Shown: positions 1 through 7,266, counted from the stretch's first letter. The stretch is DNA of 17,636 bases from Oscillospiraceae bacterium (GCA_004556975.1 SFFD01000033.1:1-17636), one strand, 5' to 3'. The notes: generated by a model not told the origin, from the sequence alone. Translations and numbers: made by a program.

Positions 1-91
1 TATGCAGAAAACCTTGATTTTAAGCCATTTTCGCGAGGTTTTATAAACACTTGCGCGGGCTTATAAGAAGATTTCCGTCTATCAAATCAAT

Positions 92-126
92 AAAAAAGAC
101 GGACTTCTTGCGAAGTCCGTTTTTTT
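92..126 (-). terminator. Bidirectional-looking intrinsic terminator after the ywaF-like gene
   Basis: A 9-bp perfect stem (99-107 with 112-120, loop TTGC) is flanked by an A-run at 92-97 and a T-run at 120-126, so either strand would give a hairpin plus U-tract. It lies just beyond the stop codon (129-131) of the minus-strand membrane gene and would end the galK-ywaF transcript. It could also stop plus-strand transcription entering from the left. The bases 1-91 contain no gene I can support. Confidence 0.8.
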
Positions 127-128
127 GT

Positions 129-878
129 TTATGCTTTAGCTTTTTTGCGCGCGGCAAGCGCCCATGGTATATACATCAGCGTCCATACTATTATCAGCAG
201 CAGCGGCAGCCCAAGGAAGAAATATTTTTCGCCGAACACGGCGGCAAGCATTTCGAGCACGGGATTGTTTTCCGTCCGCGCAAGGAAGAAAAAATTCGTA
301 CCGAGCCACTTGTTCACAAAGTAAATCGGCACGGCAACGGCGGCAAGCATACAGAGTATTTTCGGCAGCCTGCGAAAGCTTGGGCAAAAGCCGTTTGCCA
401 AAATGAGCACCGGGTACATTACGAGCATGATATGTACGCTTGCGGAATGAAGGTGCATTCCGTTTAATATGGGCAGGTCGTTCCATGTGGGAACAATCAG
501 CGCAACGACAGCCCCCGGAAGACAAAGGGAATACAGAAATTCGGCTAGCAGGTCTTTTTTTGTCAGCGTATACGCAAGGCAGACAAAAATATTTATGCTG
601 CAAAGGTGCAGGGGAAGATAGCTCCATGACCATGAGTTCGTTCCGATGGCAATGGCGTATTTTGCAAATTCGTCAAGAAGCAAAAGCACCGTGAGCACCG
701 CAAAAAATCTGTTTCTGCCCGCCGTGCTCAAACGCCTGAAAATAAGCACCGCGCAGAAAATTATCACCGCGGCAAGCGCAAGCAGTACAATATGCGTACC
801 GTCAAAGTGATGAAAGGCAAGATATCCGGGTTCAACGGCTTCAACGGCGTCTCTGTCGGCCCAAAAGCTGAATTTCAA
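129..878 (-). CDS. TIGR02206/YwaF-like integral membrane protein
   Basis: This 249-residue protein has about seven hydrophobic segments with short loops and a hydrophobic C-terminus ending in a basic tail (RKKAKA). The overall layout, with a conserved W-W/HLC region near residues 83-93 (SWSYLPLHLCSIN) and an LHSASVHIM stretch near 142-150, matches the TIGR02206 (YwaF) family of uncharacterised bacterial membrane proteins. Its biochemical role is unknown. The start is TTG at 876-878: an AAAAGGAGG ribosome site lies 8 bases upstream and overlaps the stop of the galactokinase gene, so the two are probably cotranscribed and translationally coupled, with a 15-base gap. There is no visible promoter of its own. 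The family call is from pattern recognition of the whole sequence; any link to sugar metabolism is only by neighbourhood. Confidence 0.8.
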   Translation of the reverse strand: MKFSFWADRDAVEAVEPGYLAFHHFDGTHIVLLALAAVIIFCAVLIFRRLSTAGRNRFFAVLTVLLLLDEFAKYAIAIGTNSWSWSYLPLHLCSINIFVCLAYTLTKKDLLAEFLYSLCLPGAVVALIVPTWNDLPILNGMHLHSASVHIMLVMYPVLILANGFCPSFRRLPKILCMLAAVAVPIYFVNKWLGTNFFFLARTENNPVLEMLAAVFGEKYFFLGLPLLLIIVWTLMYIPWALAARKKAKA

Positions 879-886
879 GAAAAGCG

Positions 887-895
887 CCTCCTTTT
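887..895 (-). promoter_or_regulatory. Ribosome binding site fixing the TTG start of the ywaF-like gene
   Basis: On the minus strand this reads AAAAGGAGG, 8 bases before TTG at 878. No ATG lies at a comparable distance in frame, so this site decides the start. It overlaps the last codon and stop of the upstream galactokinase gene, an arrangement typical of translational coupling. Confidence 0.75.
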
Positions 896-1991
896 AAACG
901 ATTTCCGGCCAAAGGCAGGAAAAACCCGCGCTTTGCATTTCTTTGGAAAATTTTTGTTTCATTTCTTCCGGAACAAAGGCCTGCGCCGTTCCGGCAAAGC
1001 CGCCGCCGTGAACCCGAACAGCTCCGGCACCGGAAAGTATATTCCGAGCGGCTGAAATTGCATTTGCAAGACGGTGATTGGGTTCATTTTCGCTGACTAT
1101 ATTCTGCAAATACTGCTCGGAGCTTTCCGCAGACTCGCGGTAAAGCCGCAGAAATTCCTCAAAATTTCCTGCGGAAAGAGCGTTTGCTTCCTCTGCGGCG
1201 CGGCGGGTTTCTTCAAAAAAGTGCATTGCGCGAAATACCGGGCGGTCGCCGTATTTTTGCCGCAAAAGAGGAAACACGGAATAAAATTCCGCCGCGGTAG
1301 CTTCGCACAGGCGTTCGTGCCCCAAATCTACGGCGATAAGACGCATATCCTTTGTAATCTGCGCGTAGTCGGCGGTTAGATTTTCATGCCCGACACCGCA
1401 TTCGATTATAGCAAGCGCATGACCGCTTTTAGCAAAATCGTATTCGATTTTGCGGTACTGCGGCGCTTGTGGGTCGGCAAAATCCGCCGAAACAACGCCG
1501 CCCACGGCGCATATAAGCTGGTCCATCATGCCGCAGGGCTTGCAGAAATACTCGTTTTCGGCGCGCTGCGCCATTTTTGCAAGGGCGACGGGCGGCACCG
1601 TTCCGCCGAAAAACAGCCTGCTTATAATATTGCCGATGAGCACCTCAAACGCGGCGGAGGACGAAAGCCCGCTTCCGGCGGGAATTTCAGATTCAACATC
1701 TGCGTCAAAACCGCCGAATATATTTCCGCTTTCAATAAAACTGTTGCATACTCCGCGTATAAGCGCGGCGGAGGTGCCTGCTTCCTCCGGGCGCGGCTCG
1801 GTATCGCCGATGTCCACGGAAAATTCGCCGAAGCCCCTTGAGCGGATATTCACGGTGTCCGTTCCGTTGGGCGCGGCAAGCGCCGTCATGCCGAGGGAGA
1901 CCCCCGCCGCGAGTACGCAGCCGCCCTGGTGGTCGGTGTGGTTGCCGCCAAGCTCCGTTCTGCCGGGAACAAAAATTTCCGTTCTTTCCAT
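894..1991 (-). CDS. galK: Galactokinase (GHMP kinase family)
   Basis: A 365-residue GHMP-superfamily sugar kinase that would phosphorylate galactose at C1 with ATP in the Leloir pathway, in the cytoplasm. The galactokinase signature is at residues 10-24 (PGRTELGGNHTDHQGG, with Asn where most enzymes have Glu before HTD), the ATP-binding motif PAGSGLSSSAA at 104-114, the GMMDQ segment with likely catalytic Asp157, and the C-terminal GHMP motif GAGAVRVHGGGFAG at 321-334. Clostridial relatives with the GNHTDHQ motif often carry an extra N-terminal stretch; this one begins directly at the first motif. The ATG at 1989-1991 has AAAGGAGG 7 bases upstream. galT and galE are not in the window, so galactose specificity rests on the motif pattern; another sugar is possible. 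The ywaF-like gene follows after 15 bases. Confidence 0.85.
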   Translation of the reverse strand: MERTEIFVPGRTELGGNHTDHQGGCVLAAGVSLGMTALAAPNGTDTVNIRSRGFGEFSVDIGDTEPRPEEAGTSAALIRGVCNSFIESGNIFGGFDADVESEIPAGSGLSSSAAFEVLIGNIISRLFFGGTVPPVALAKMAQRAENEYFCKPCGMMDQLICAVGGVVSADFADPQAPQYRKIEYDFAKSGHALAIIECGVGHENLTADYAQITKDMRLIAVDLGHERLCEATAAEFYSVFPLLRQKYGDRPVFRAMHFFEETRRAAEEANALSAGNFEEFLRLYRESAESSEQYLQNIVSENEPNHRLANAISAARNILSGAGAVRVHGGGFAGTAQAFVPEEMKQKFSKEMQSAGFSCLWPEIV

Positions 1992-2017
1992 GGGCGCACC
2001 TCCTTTTTGCTTTCACT

Positions 2018-2023
2018 ATTATA
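2018..2023 (-). promoter_or_regulatory. Possible -10 box of the galK promoter
   Basis: The minus strand reads TATAAT here, 26 bases before the galK start. No convincing -35 hexamer sits 16-18 bases upstream (the 17-bp position reads TTCCAT), so an activator may be needed or the true promoter may lie elsewhere. About 50 bases further upstream is the odd inverted repeat AAAGTT-TCT-AACTTT (2076-2090), which could be an operator. Confidence 0.4.
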
Positions 2024-2102
2024 GCGCCGCCGCCGCAAAAATGGAAGAGCCTTTTGCAATGCTTAATAAAAGATTAAAGTTTCTAACTTTCGGCGGCGGG
2101 CG

Positions 2103-2120
2103 CGTGCTCGCTTGAGCACG
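2103..2120. repeat. Inverted pair of the TGAGCAC word between galK and the DUF1275 gene
   Basis: CGTGCTC (2103-2109) pairs perfectly with GAGCACG (2114-2120) across a GCTT loop. There is no T-run on either side, so it is not a typical intrinsic terminator. It is one of several hairpins in this window built from the recurring word TGAGCAC/GTGCTCA. Confidence 0.6.
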
Positions 2121-2168
2121 GCGGCATCTGTACGCTGAAATCCATGCTCAACTATTTATTATATAAGA

Positions 2169-2199
2169 AAATCCCGTGCTCATTTTGAGCGCGGGATTT
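2169..2199 (-). terminator. Terminator of the DUF1275 gene, stem built on GTGCTCA
   Basis: Arms 2169-2182 and 2186-2199 form a 14-bp stem with a single G-U pair and a 3-base loop. Read on the minus strand the hairpin ends in TTTT, as expected for an intrinsic terminator 40 bases past the stop of the DUF1275 gene. The left arm contains a full GTGCTCA word at 2176-2182. A smaller AATTTTG/CAAAATT hairpin (2210-2228), containing another GTGCTCA (2217-2223), lies between it and the stop codon. Confidence 0.75.
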
Positions 2200-2238
2200 A
2201 TTTTGTATAAATTTTGGTGCTCAAAATTAGCGCGAGGT

Positions 2239-2913
2239 TCATCTTTCCTTAATAAACATGGTCACAAAGCCCGCTATCAACAGCGCGCAGCTTATCCAGA
2301 TGGCCCGTTCGCCGAAATGAGCCGTGGCAACGCTGCCAAAGCCCGCTCCGACAGCGAAAAGCAGAATTACGGAAAAATACATCAGTGCCTTTTGCAGCGC
2401 CTCCTTTTCGCGGGTGTGGAAAAAGGCGAAAAGCGCCTCCGCGCCGCTGCGCATGTTGCCGATACACATGGTGCTTGCGTAAACGCAGCCGTGCACCTTG
2501 TGAAAGGACTGCACCTGAAGCGCACAGACGAAGGAAACAAGCGCGTTCGCAAGGGAGTTTGCGCTTTGCGGCAGAAAGCCCACGCCGAAAAGCAACGCAA
2601 TTTCCACGGCGAGTATCATCTGGCGCCAGTGGATTTTTTCGTAGCTCTTAAAGCGGCAGTGTACCCACTCCGCCGCCATGATTCCCAAAAGGAAAGAAAG
2701 CAGCGGCACTATGTATTTTACGCTGTGGGCGGCCTCTCCGGAAAGGAGGTTTGCACTCATCAGCACAATGTTGCCCGTTTGGGCGTTCGCAAAAACTTTT
2801 CCGCGGCAGCAATAGGTGTATGCGTCCTGAAATCCGCCGGATAGCACCACGAACGCCGCAGTAACCAGGGAATCGGACATCTGCCGCCGGAAAAAGCCGT
2901 CATTCTCGGCCAT
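2239..2913 (-). CDS. DUF1275 (YoaK-like) membrane protein
   Basis: This 224-residue protein has about six hydrophobic segments. The N-terminal region around residues 18-53 (AAFVVLSGGFQDAYTY, then AQTGNIVLM) carries the signature of the DUF1275/YoaK family: G-x-D-A near the first helix and QTGN before the second. The later segment with N-M-R-S-G (near 152-156) is also typical. The function of the family is not established; small-molecule transport has been suggested for some members, but nothing here gives a substrate. The ATG at 2911-2913 is preceded by ATGGAGGAAC, with GGAGG about 10 bases upstream. It is a single-gene transcript: a near-consensus promoter (2952-2980) lies upstream and a hairpin terminator (2169-2199) downstream. 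Confidence 0.85.
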   Translation of the reverse strand: MAENDGFFRRQMSDSLVTAAFVVLSGGFQDAYTYCCRGKVFANAQTGNIVLMSANLLSGEAAHSVKYIVPLLSFLLGIMAAEWVHCRFKSYEKIHWRQMILAVEIALLFGVGFLPQSANSLANALVSFVCALQVQSFHKVHGCVYASTMCIGNMRSGAEALFAFFHTREKEALQKALMYFSVILLFAVGAGFGSVATAHFGERAIWISCALLIAGFVTMFIKER

Positions 2914-2951
2914 TTTTTGAGTTCCTCCATAAACAAAAAATCAACCAGTAT

Positions 2952-2980
2952 ATTTTAGTGACCGCCACGGCGCTTGTCAA
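2952..2980 (-). promoter_or_regulatory. Sigma-A-type promoter of the DUF1275 gene
   Basis: The minus strand has a perfect TTGACA (2975-2980), a 17-base spacer and TAAAAT (2952-2957). The start codon is 39 bases further on. It is divergent to the plus-strand promoter of the CmpB-type gene; a GCCGC-GAAA-GCGGC hairpin (2988-3001) sits just behind its -35 box, between the two promoters. Confidence 0.8.
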
Positions 2981-3020
2981 GAGGTTTGCCGCGAAAGCGG
3001 CGTTCGCCGAAAAAAATATG

Positions 3021-3049
3021 TAGAAAATTTCTGCGAAATATGCTATTAT
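3021..3049 (+). promoter_or_regulatory. Possible extended -10 promoter of the CmpB-type gene
   Basis: TGCTATTAT (3041-3049) is an extended -10 element; TAGAAA (3021-3026) lies 17 bases upstream and matches four of six -35 bases. A GAAGGAGGG ribosome site follows at 3056-3065, so the leader would be very short. Confidence 0.5.
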
Positions 3050-3071
3050 CTTTGCAGAAGGAGGGAAAAAC

Positions 3072-3590
3072 ATGACGATTTATAACATTATGTGGTACTT
3101 TTTTATCTATGCCTTTCTCGGCTGGTGTACGGAAGTATCTTTCTTTGCCGTAAAAACCGGCAAGTTTGTAAACCGCGGCTTTTTGAACGGTCCGGTTTGC
3201 CCCGTATACGGCTTCGGTCTTGTGATAATCATAATGGCGCTTACGCCGCTGAAGGACAATCTGCTTTTGCTCTTTGTCGGCTCGGTGGTAATAACAAGCT
3301 CCCTTGAATTTGTTACCGGATGGGCGCTTGAAAAGATATTTCATACAAGATGGTGGGATTATACCAACAACAAATTCAATCTCTGCGGCTACATCTGCCT
3401 TGGCTTTTCGATAATCTGGGGGCTTGCCGCCACCGCCGTTATGAAGATTATTCAGCCCCTTATAGAAACCGCCGTCGGCGTTATTCCTGCGCGCTCTTAC
3501 CGCTATGGCTGCGGAAATACACGAAATCTCCGACAAAATCGGCGAGAACATCTCCGACAAGGTGCTAATTATCAAGGGACAGGCGGATGA
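3072..3590 (+). CDS. CmpB-type (PF06541) membrane protein, N-terminal part; frame broken
   Basis: The first ~138 residues carry the membrane part of the 'putative ABC-transporter type IV' CmpB family: a first helix with FLGWCTEV (about residues 15-22), the FVNRGFLNGPVCPVYGFG motif (32-49), a helix near 60-80 with S-x-x-E-F-V-T-G-W, then WWDYTNNKFNLCGYICL (94-110). These features are diagnostic of the family; its real function is unsettled despite the name. After 'ETAVGVIP' (near residue 139) the frame drifts into an Arg-rich tail with no family resemblance and stops at 3590. The missing last helix and coiled-coil tail are found in another frame (3505-3912). The ATG has GAAGGAGGG 7 bases upstream. 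I read this as a disrupted gene, or a sequencing or assembly error. Confidence 0.75.
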   Translation: MTIYNIMWYFFIYAFLGWCTEVSFFAVKTGKFVNRGFLNGPVCPVYGFGLVIIIMALTPLKDNLLLLFVGSVVITSSLEFVTGWALEKIFHTRWWDYTNNKFNLCGYICLGFSIIWGLAATAVMKIIQPLIETAVGVIPARSYRYGCGNTRNLRQNRREHLRQGANYQGTGG

Positions 3591-3912
3591 TACCAAGGAA
3601 CGCTACGCCGACTTCACCGAAATGTGCCGTGCTCATAAGGCGGAGGAGCAGGCTCTTGCCGAAAAGCACCGCGCCGAGGAGCAGGCGCTCTTTGCCTCCA
3701 TACGTGCAAAGGAGAAGGAGCGTATCACCGAAGAACGCGAGGAAAAGGGCGAGGAACAGCGTGCCCGCCTCGGAAAGCTGCGCTCCGATATTGCGTATAA
3801 GCTTTCCGCTGCGAAGCACAAATACCGCCGCATAATCAAGGCCTTCCCGGACATAAAAAGCCGCGATTATCAGGAGGCTCTTGATAATCTTAAAGATGAC
3901 GAAGAAAAGTAA
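3505..3912 (+). CDS. CmpB-type protein, C-terminal coiled-coil part in a shifted frame
   Basis: This 135-residue frame begins AAEIHEISDKIGENIS, the segment that in the family follows the last transmembrane helix, and continues as a long Glu/Lys/Arg-rich coiled coil ending with KAFPDIKSRDYQEALDNLK, also a family-type ending. It overlaps the N-terminal frame by 86 bases. There is no Shine-Dalgarno sequence before the ATG at 3505, so it is probably not translated alone. Codon use and conservation of the ending look healthy, which suggests a recent lesion. Relative to family members I recall, roughly 30 residues covering the last helix seem absent between 'VIP' and 'ALTAMAAEIH'. The start given is only the first ATG of the fragment. 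Confidence 0.6.
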   Translation: MAAEIHEISDKIGENISDKVLIIKGQADDTKERYADFTEMCRAHKAEEQALAEKHRAEEQALFASIRAKEKERITEEREEKGEEQRARLGKLRSDIAYKLSAAKHKYRRIIKAFPDIKSRDYQEALDNLKDDEEK

Positions 3913-3913
3913 A

Positions 3914-3949
3914 AAAAGCCTTCGTGCTCATTTGAGCACGAAGGCTTTT
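3914..3949. terminator. Shared bidirectional terminator with a perfect 17-bp stem containing a TGAGCAC pair
   Basis: Arms 3914-3930 and 3933-3949 pair over 17 bases with only TT between them. An A-run on the left and TTTT on the right give U-tracts on both strands. It lies 2 bases after the stop of the plus-strand CmpB fragment and about 50 bases after the stop of the minus-strand clpB, so it serves convergent genes. The loop-proximal part of the stem is GTGCTCA (3924-3930) facing TGAGCAC (3933-3939). Confidence 0.9.
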
Positions 3950-3998
3950 GCGTTTTAAGCATGGCACTCAAACGCAAGCTTCACAAAAAGCTTTTATA

Positions 3999-6575
3999 TT
4001 ATCTGCAAACAAGCTCGCCGTTTTGGACATCTACCGTAATGGTCGAGTCTGCGTCAATGTCACCGGAGATAATTTTCTTTGCCACAAGGGTTTCAAGGCT
4101 GCTTTGCAGATAACGGCGCAGAGGTCTTGCACCGTACACAGGGTCAAAGCCGCGGTCGATGATAAGCTCTTTGGCGGCGTCGGTGACGGCAAGGTTAATG
4201 CTCTTGTCCGCAAGACGTTTTTTAAGGGAATCAAGCATAATATCAATGATTCCTTTAAGATTGTCTTTTGTAAGCGGACGGAAGAAAATCGTTTCGTCAA
4301 GACGGTTCAGGAATTCCGGACGGAAGCTGCGGCGCAGCTCCGCCATAACGCCCTCCTTCGCCTGTTCGGAAATATTGCCGTTTTCGTCAATGCCGTCAAG
4401 CAGGTATTGGCTGCCCAGGTTGGAGGTAAGAATGATTATGGTGTTCTTAAAGTCCACCGTGCGGCCTTGGCTGTCGGTAATTCTGCCGTCGTCAAGCACC
4501 TGAAGCAGGATATTGAACACATCCGGGTGGGCTTTTTCCACTTCGTCGAACAGCACCACGGAATAGGGCTTTCTGCGAACGGCCTCGGTAAGCTGACCGC
4601 CCTCGTCATAGCCCACATAGCCGGGGGGCGCTCCGATAAGGCGTGATACGGAGTATTTCTCCATATATTCGGTCATATCGATACGCACCATGTTGTGCTC
4701 ATCGTCAAACAGACATTCCGCAAGGGATTTTGCAAGCTCGGTTTTGCCCACGCCGGTGGGCCCCAAGAACAGGAAGCTGCCGATAGGTCTGTTCGGGTCG
4801 GAAATGCCGGCTCTGGAGCGCAGAATAGCCTCCGTTACCTTTTCAACCGCTTCGTCCTGTCCTACAACTCTCTTGTGAATTATCTCCGAAAGGTGGAGTA
4901 GCTTTTCGCGCTCGCCCTCCATGAGCTTGGAAACGGGAATACCGGTCCATTTTGCAACAATGGCGGCAATTTCTTCTTCGGTTACGGTATCGTGAACCAA
5001 AGTGTTGTCATTTCTCTGCTCGCTTTGCTTTTCAGCTTCGGCAAGGCGCTTTTCAAGGGCGGGCAGGTCGGAATATTTGAGCTTTGCAGCCTTTTCGTAC
5101 TCATAATGCAGCTGTGCCTGCTCAATATCCGCGTGCATTTGCTCAATCTCTGATTTAAGGCGCTTTACCTCGTCCACGCTTTGCTTTTCGGTTTCCCAGC
5201 GGGACTTCATCTCGTTGAATTTATCTTTATATTCCGCAAGCTCCGCGCCCAGCTTCTCAAGGCGTTCCTTGGAGAGCTTGTCGGTCTCCTTTTTAAGCGC
5301 CATTTCCTCAATTTCAAGCTGCATTATCTTACGGCGAACGTCGTCAAGCTCCGCAGGCATGGAGTCAATGTCCGTGCGAATGGAGGCGCAGGCCTCGTCC
5401 ACAAGGTCAATGGCCTTATCCGGAAGAAAACGGTCGGTGATATAGCGGTCGGAAAGGGTTGCCGCCGCCACAAGGGCGCTGTCGTGAATACGAACGCCGT
5501 GATAGACCTCATAGCGCTCTTTAAGACCGCGCAGAATTGAAATGGTATCCTCAACGGTGGGCTCGTCCACCATTACGGGCTGGAAACGGCGTTCCAGGGC
5601 GGCGTCCTTTTCAATATACTTTCTGTATTCGTCAAGGGTGGTGGCGCCGATGCAGTGCAGCTCGCCTCTGGCAAGCATGGGCTTGAGCAGGTTGCCTGCG
5701 TCCATGCTGCCTTCGGTTTTGCCCGCGCCCACTATTGTGTGCAGCTCGTCGATAAAGAGCAGGATTTTGCCTTCGGACTTTTTGATTTCCTCAAGCACGG
5801 CTTTCAGCCTTTCCTCGAATTCGCCGCGGTATTTTGCGCCGGCGATAAGGGAGCCCATATCAAGGCTGAAGATGGTTTTATCCTTAAGACCTTCGGGGAC
5901 GTCGCCGCGTACTATACGTTGGGCAAGACCTTCGGCAATGGCGGTTTTACCTACGCCGGGTTCGCCGATGAGCACGGGATTGTTCTTCGTCTTTCTTGAA
6001 AGAATACGGATTACGTTTCTGATTTCGGTATCACGGCCGATAACCGGGTCAAGCTCGTTGCTGCGGGCGCGCTTTACAAGGTCGGTGCCGAATTTCGACA
6101 GTGCATCGTAGGTGTCCTCCGGATTATCGTTCGTAACCGGGCGGGTTTTTACCTTTGCAAGTTCCTCCGCAAACGCGCCCTTGGTAATTCCGTGGGTATT
6201 GAAAATTTTGCGGATTTGCGGGGTCATATTCGCAAAAATGCCGAGCATAAGGTGCTCCACGGAAACATATTCGTCCCCCATGCTCTTTGCGGCCTTTTCC
6301 GCCGAACGGATTATGAGATCTGTCTCCGAGGCGAGATACATTTCTCCGCCGGAGACCTTCGGCAGGGTGGAGATGTAGGAATCAAGCTCCGCCAAAAGAT
6401 TGTTGCAGTCCGCTCCCATTTTGCCGAGGATGGAGGGGATAAGTCCGCCGTCCTGATCAATAAGGGAATAAAGAAGATGTTCGGGAACAAGAGCCTGGTT
6501 TTCGTTTTCCCGGGCAATGTTCTGTGCGTTTTGTATTGCTTCAAGGGTTTTTTGAGTGAAGTTTTGGGTATTCAT
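3999..6575 (-). CDS. clpB: ClpB protein disaggregase (Hsp100 AAA+ ATPase)
   Basis: An 858-residue, full-length ClpB. In order: N-terminal Clp repeat domain (about 1-145); first AAA+ module with Walker A GEPGVGKT (204-211), pore loop KYRG (249-252) and Walker B LLFIDE (272-277); a long coiled-coil middle domain (about 405-525), which separates ClpB from ClpA, ClpC and ClpX; second AAA+ module with Walker A GPTGVGKT (605-612), pore loop GYVG (652-655) and Walker B VVLFDE (673-678). It threads aggregated proteins through its hexameric pore with DnaK in the cytoplasm. The ATG at 6573-6575 has AGGTGA about 6 bases upstream. It follows the ribbon-helix-helix gene by 34 bases on the same strand with no clear promoter between, so the two are likely cotranscribed. 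No CIRCE element or CtsR heptad repeat was seen. Confidence 0.97.
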   Translation of the reverse strand: MNTQNFTQKTLEAIQNAQNIARENENQALVPEHLLYSLIDQDGGLIPSILGKMGADCNNLLAELDSYISTLPKVSGGEMYLASETDLIIRSAEKAAKSMGDEYVSVEHLMLGIFANMTPQIRKIFNTHGITKGAFAEELAKVKTRPVTNDNPEDTYDALSKFGTDLVKRARSNELDPVIGRDTEIRNVIRILSRKTKNNPVLIGEPGVGKTAIAEGLAQRIVRGDVPEGLKDKTIFSLDMGSLIAGAKYRGEFEERLKAVLEEIKKSEGKILLFIDELHTIVGAGKTEGSMDAGNLLKPMLARGELHCIGATTLDEYRKYIEKDAALERRFQPVMVDEPTVEDTISILRGLKERYEVYHGVRIHDSALVAAATLSDRYITDRFLPDKAIDLVDEACASIRTDIDSMPAELDDVRRKIMQLEIEEMALKKETDKLSKERLEKLGAELAEYKDKFNEMKSRWETEKQSVDEVKRLKSEIEQMHADIEQAQLHYEYEKAAKLKYSDLPALEKRLAEAEKQSEQRNDNTLVHDTVTEEEIAAIVAKWTGIPVSKLMEGEREKLLHLSEIIHKRVVGQDEAVEKVTEAILRSRAGISDPNRPIGSFLFLGPTGVGKTELAKSLAECLFDDEHNMVRIDMTEYMEKYSVSRLIGAPPGYVGYDEGGQLTEAVRRKPYSVVLFDEVEKAHPDVFNILLQVLDDGRITDSQGRTVDFKNTIIILTSNLGSQYLLDGIDENGNISEQAKEGVMAELRRSFRPEFLNRLDETIFFRPLTKDNLKGIIDIMLDSLKKRLADKSINLAVTDAAKELIIDRGFDPVYGARPLRRYLQSSLETLVAKKIISGDIDADSTITVDVQNGELVCR

Positions 6576-6609
6576 AAGATCACCTGCTTTGTGATGTGTT
6601 TAATGAAAT

Positions 6610-7257
6610 TTATATTATAAGGTTTTGCCTTGAAATATATTCCGCATAAAGGTGCTCAATATCCGCAGCGGAGTATTTTCCGGAAAGATAGCCCTTCATC
6701 GTCTTATCGAAAATCTCAATATATCCTGAAAGGGCGTCGGCAAGTTCCTGTGCGGAAAAGTTCTTTTGCGGAATTGAAATGCTTCGGCAGAGTTTGTTGT
6801 AATAAAGGGCATATTCAATATTGCTTATTCCGTAATGCGGAAGGTACTTTTGCTCAATGTCGTGCCAAAGCCGGAAGAAATCAGTCATGTCGGAGATAAG
6901 CGCCGCACTTTGAGTGCGGAATATCACCGAAAGCTCGCCTATGGACTCTTTTCCGCTTTCATAAAGTTCCACCACATATTTTACTGTCGGGCGGTATTTA
7001 TATTCAAGACTGCTTTTAAGCGACATGGTCAAATCGTTGGGCGTAAAGAACGGAACAAGCTGGCCGTATGGCGCAACCGCCTCTTCAATAGCCTGAAAAA
7101 CATCGTTTATCCGGCGTTGGGGCGTTGTCATTCCCAAATACTCCGCAAGAATCTGGTTTATCAGGTTGGAACGGTTTGTTCCGCGCTTGTGCGCCAAAAG
7201 ATCTACTTCGCGTACAACATCATCGCTTAACATAAGGCTGTATAATGTTTTTTTCAA
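6610..7257 (-). CDS. Ribbon-helix-helix DNA-binding protein upstream of clpB
   Basis: A 215-residue protein. Residues 4-45 (TLYSLMLSDDVVREVDLL, then GTNRSNLINQILAEYLGM) fit a CopG/Arc-type ribbon-helix-helix: a short strand, a helix, a G-T-N-R-S turn and a second helix. The remaining ~165 residues are mostly helical and resemble nothing I can name. There is no signal peptide or membrane segment. The start is TTG at 7255-7257, with AAAGGAGC 10 bases upstream and a good promoter beyond (7290-7317). The gene is the first of a probable two-gene unit with clpB. A role in regulating clpB or itself is an inference from position only; ribbon-helix-helix proteins are often autoregulatory. An antitoxin role is less likely because of the long C-terminal domain and the lack of an adjacent toxin-sized gene. 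Confidence 0.75.
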   Translation of the reverse strand: MKKTLYSLMLSDDVVREVDLLAHKRGTNRSNLINQILAEYLGMTTPQRRINDVFQAIEEAVAPYGQLVPFFTPNDLTMSLKSSLEYKYRPTVKYVVELYESGKESIGELSVIFRTQSAALISDMTDFFRLWHDIEQKYLPHYGISNIEYALYYNKLCRSISIPQKNFSAQELADALSGYIEIFDKTMKGYLSGKYSAADIEHLYAEYISRQNLII

Positions 7258-7266
7258 GGGTAATCA

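Noticed and set aside
8..40. AAAACCT/AGGTTTT imperfect hairpin at the left edge
   Set aside because: The loop is about 20 bases and the stem short; any gene it might terminate is outside the window.
1450..2115. Long plus-strand open frame (221 codons) opposite galK
   Set aside because: It is antisense to a gene with clear GHMP motifs, has no ribosome site and is low-complexity Ser/Pro-rich, as expected from a shadow frame.
2176..2844. Plus-strand open frame opposite the DUF1275 gene
   Set aside because: It begins inside a terminator hairpin and is antisense to a conserved membrane protein; no domain is recognisable.
3480..3510. Programmed ribosomal frameshift in the CmpB-type gene
   Set aside because: There is no X-XXY-YYZ slippery site and family sequence is missing at the junction, so a deletion or sequence error is simpler.
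2955..3596. Minus-strand open frame opposite the CmpB-type gene
   Set aside because: It mirrors the family-like plus-strand sequence and crosses the divergent promoter region; no ribosome site.
3948..6111. Several plus-strand open frames within clpB
   Set aside because: All are antisense to an intact ClpB with every expected motif.
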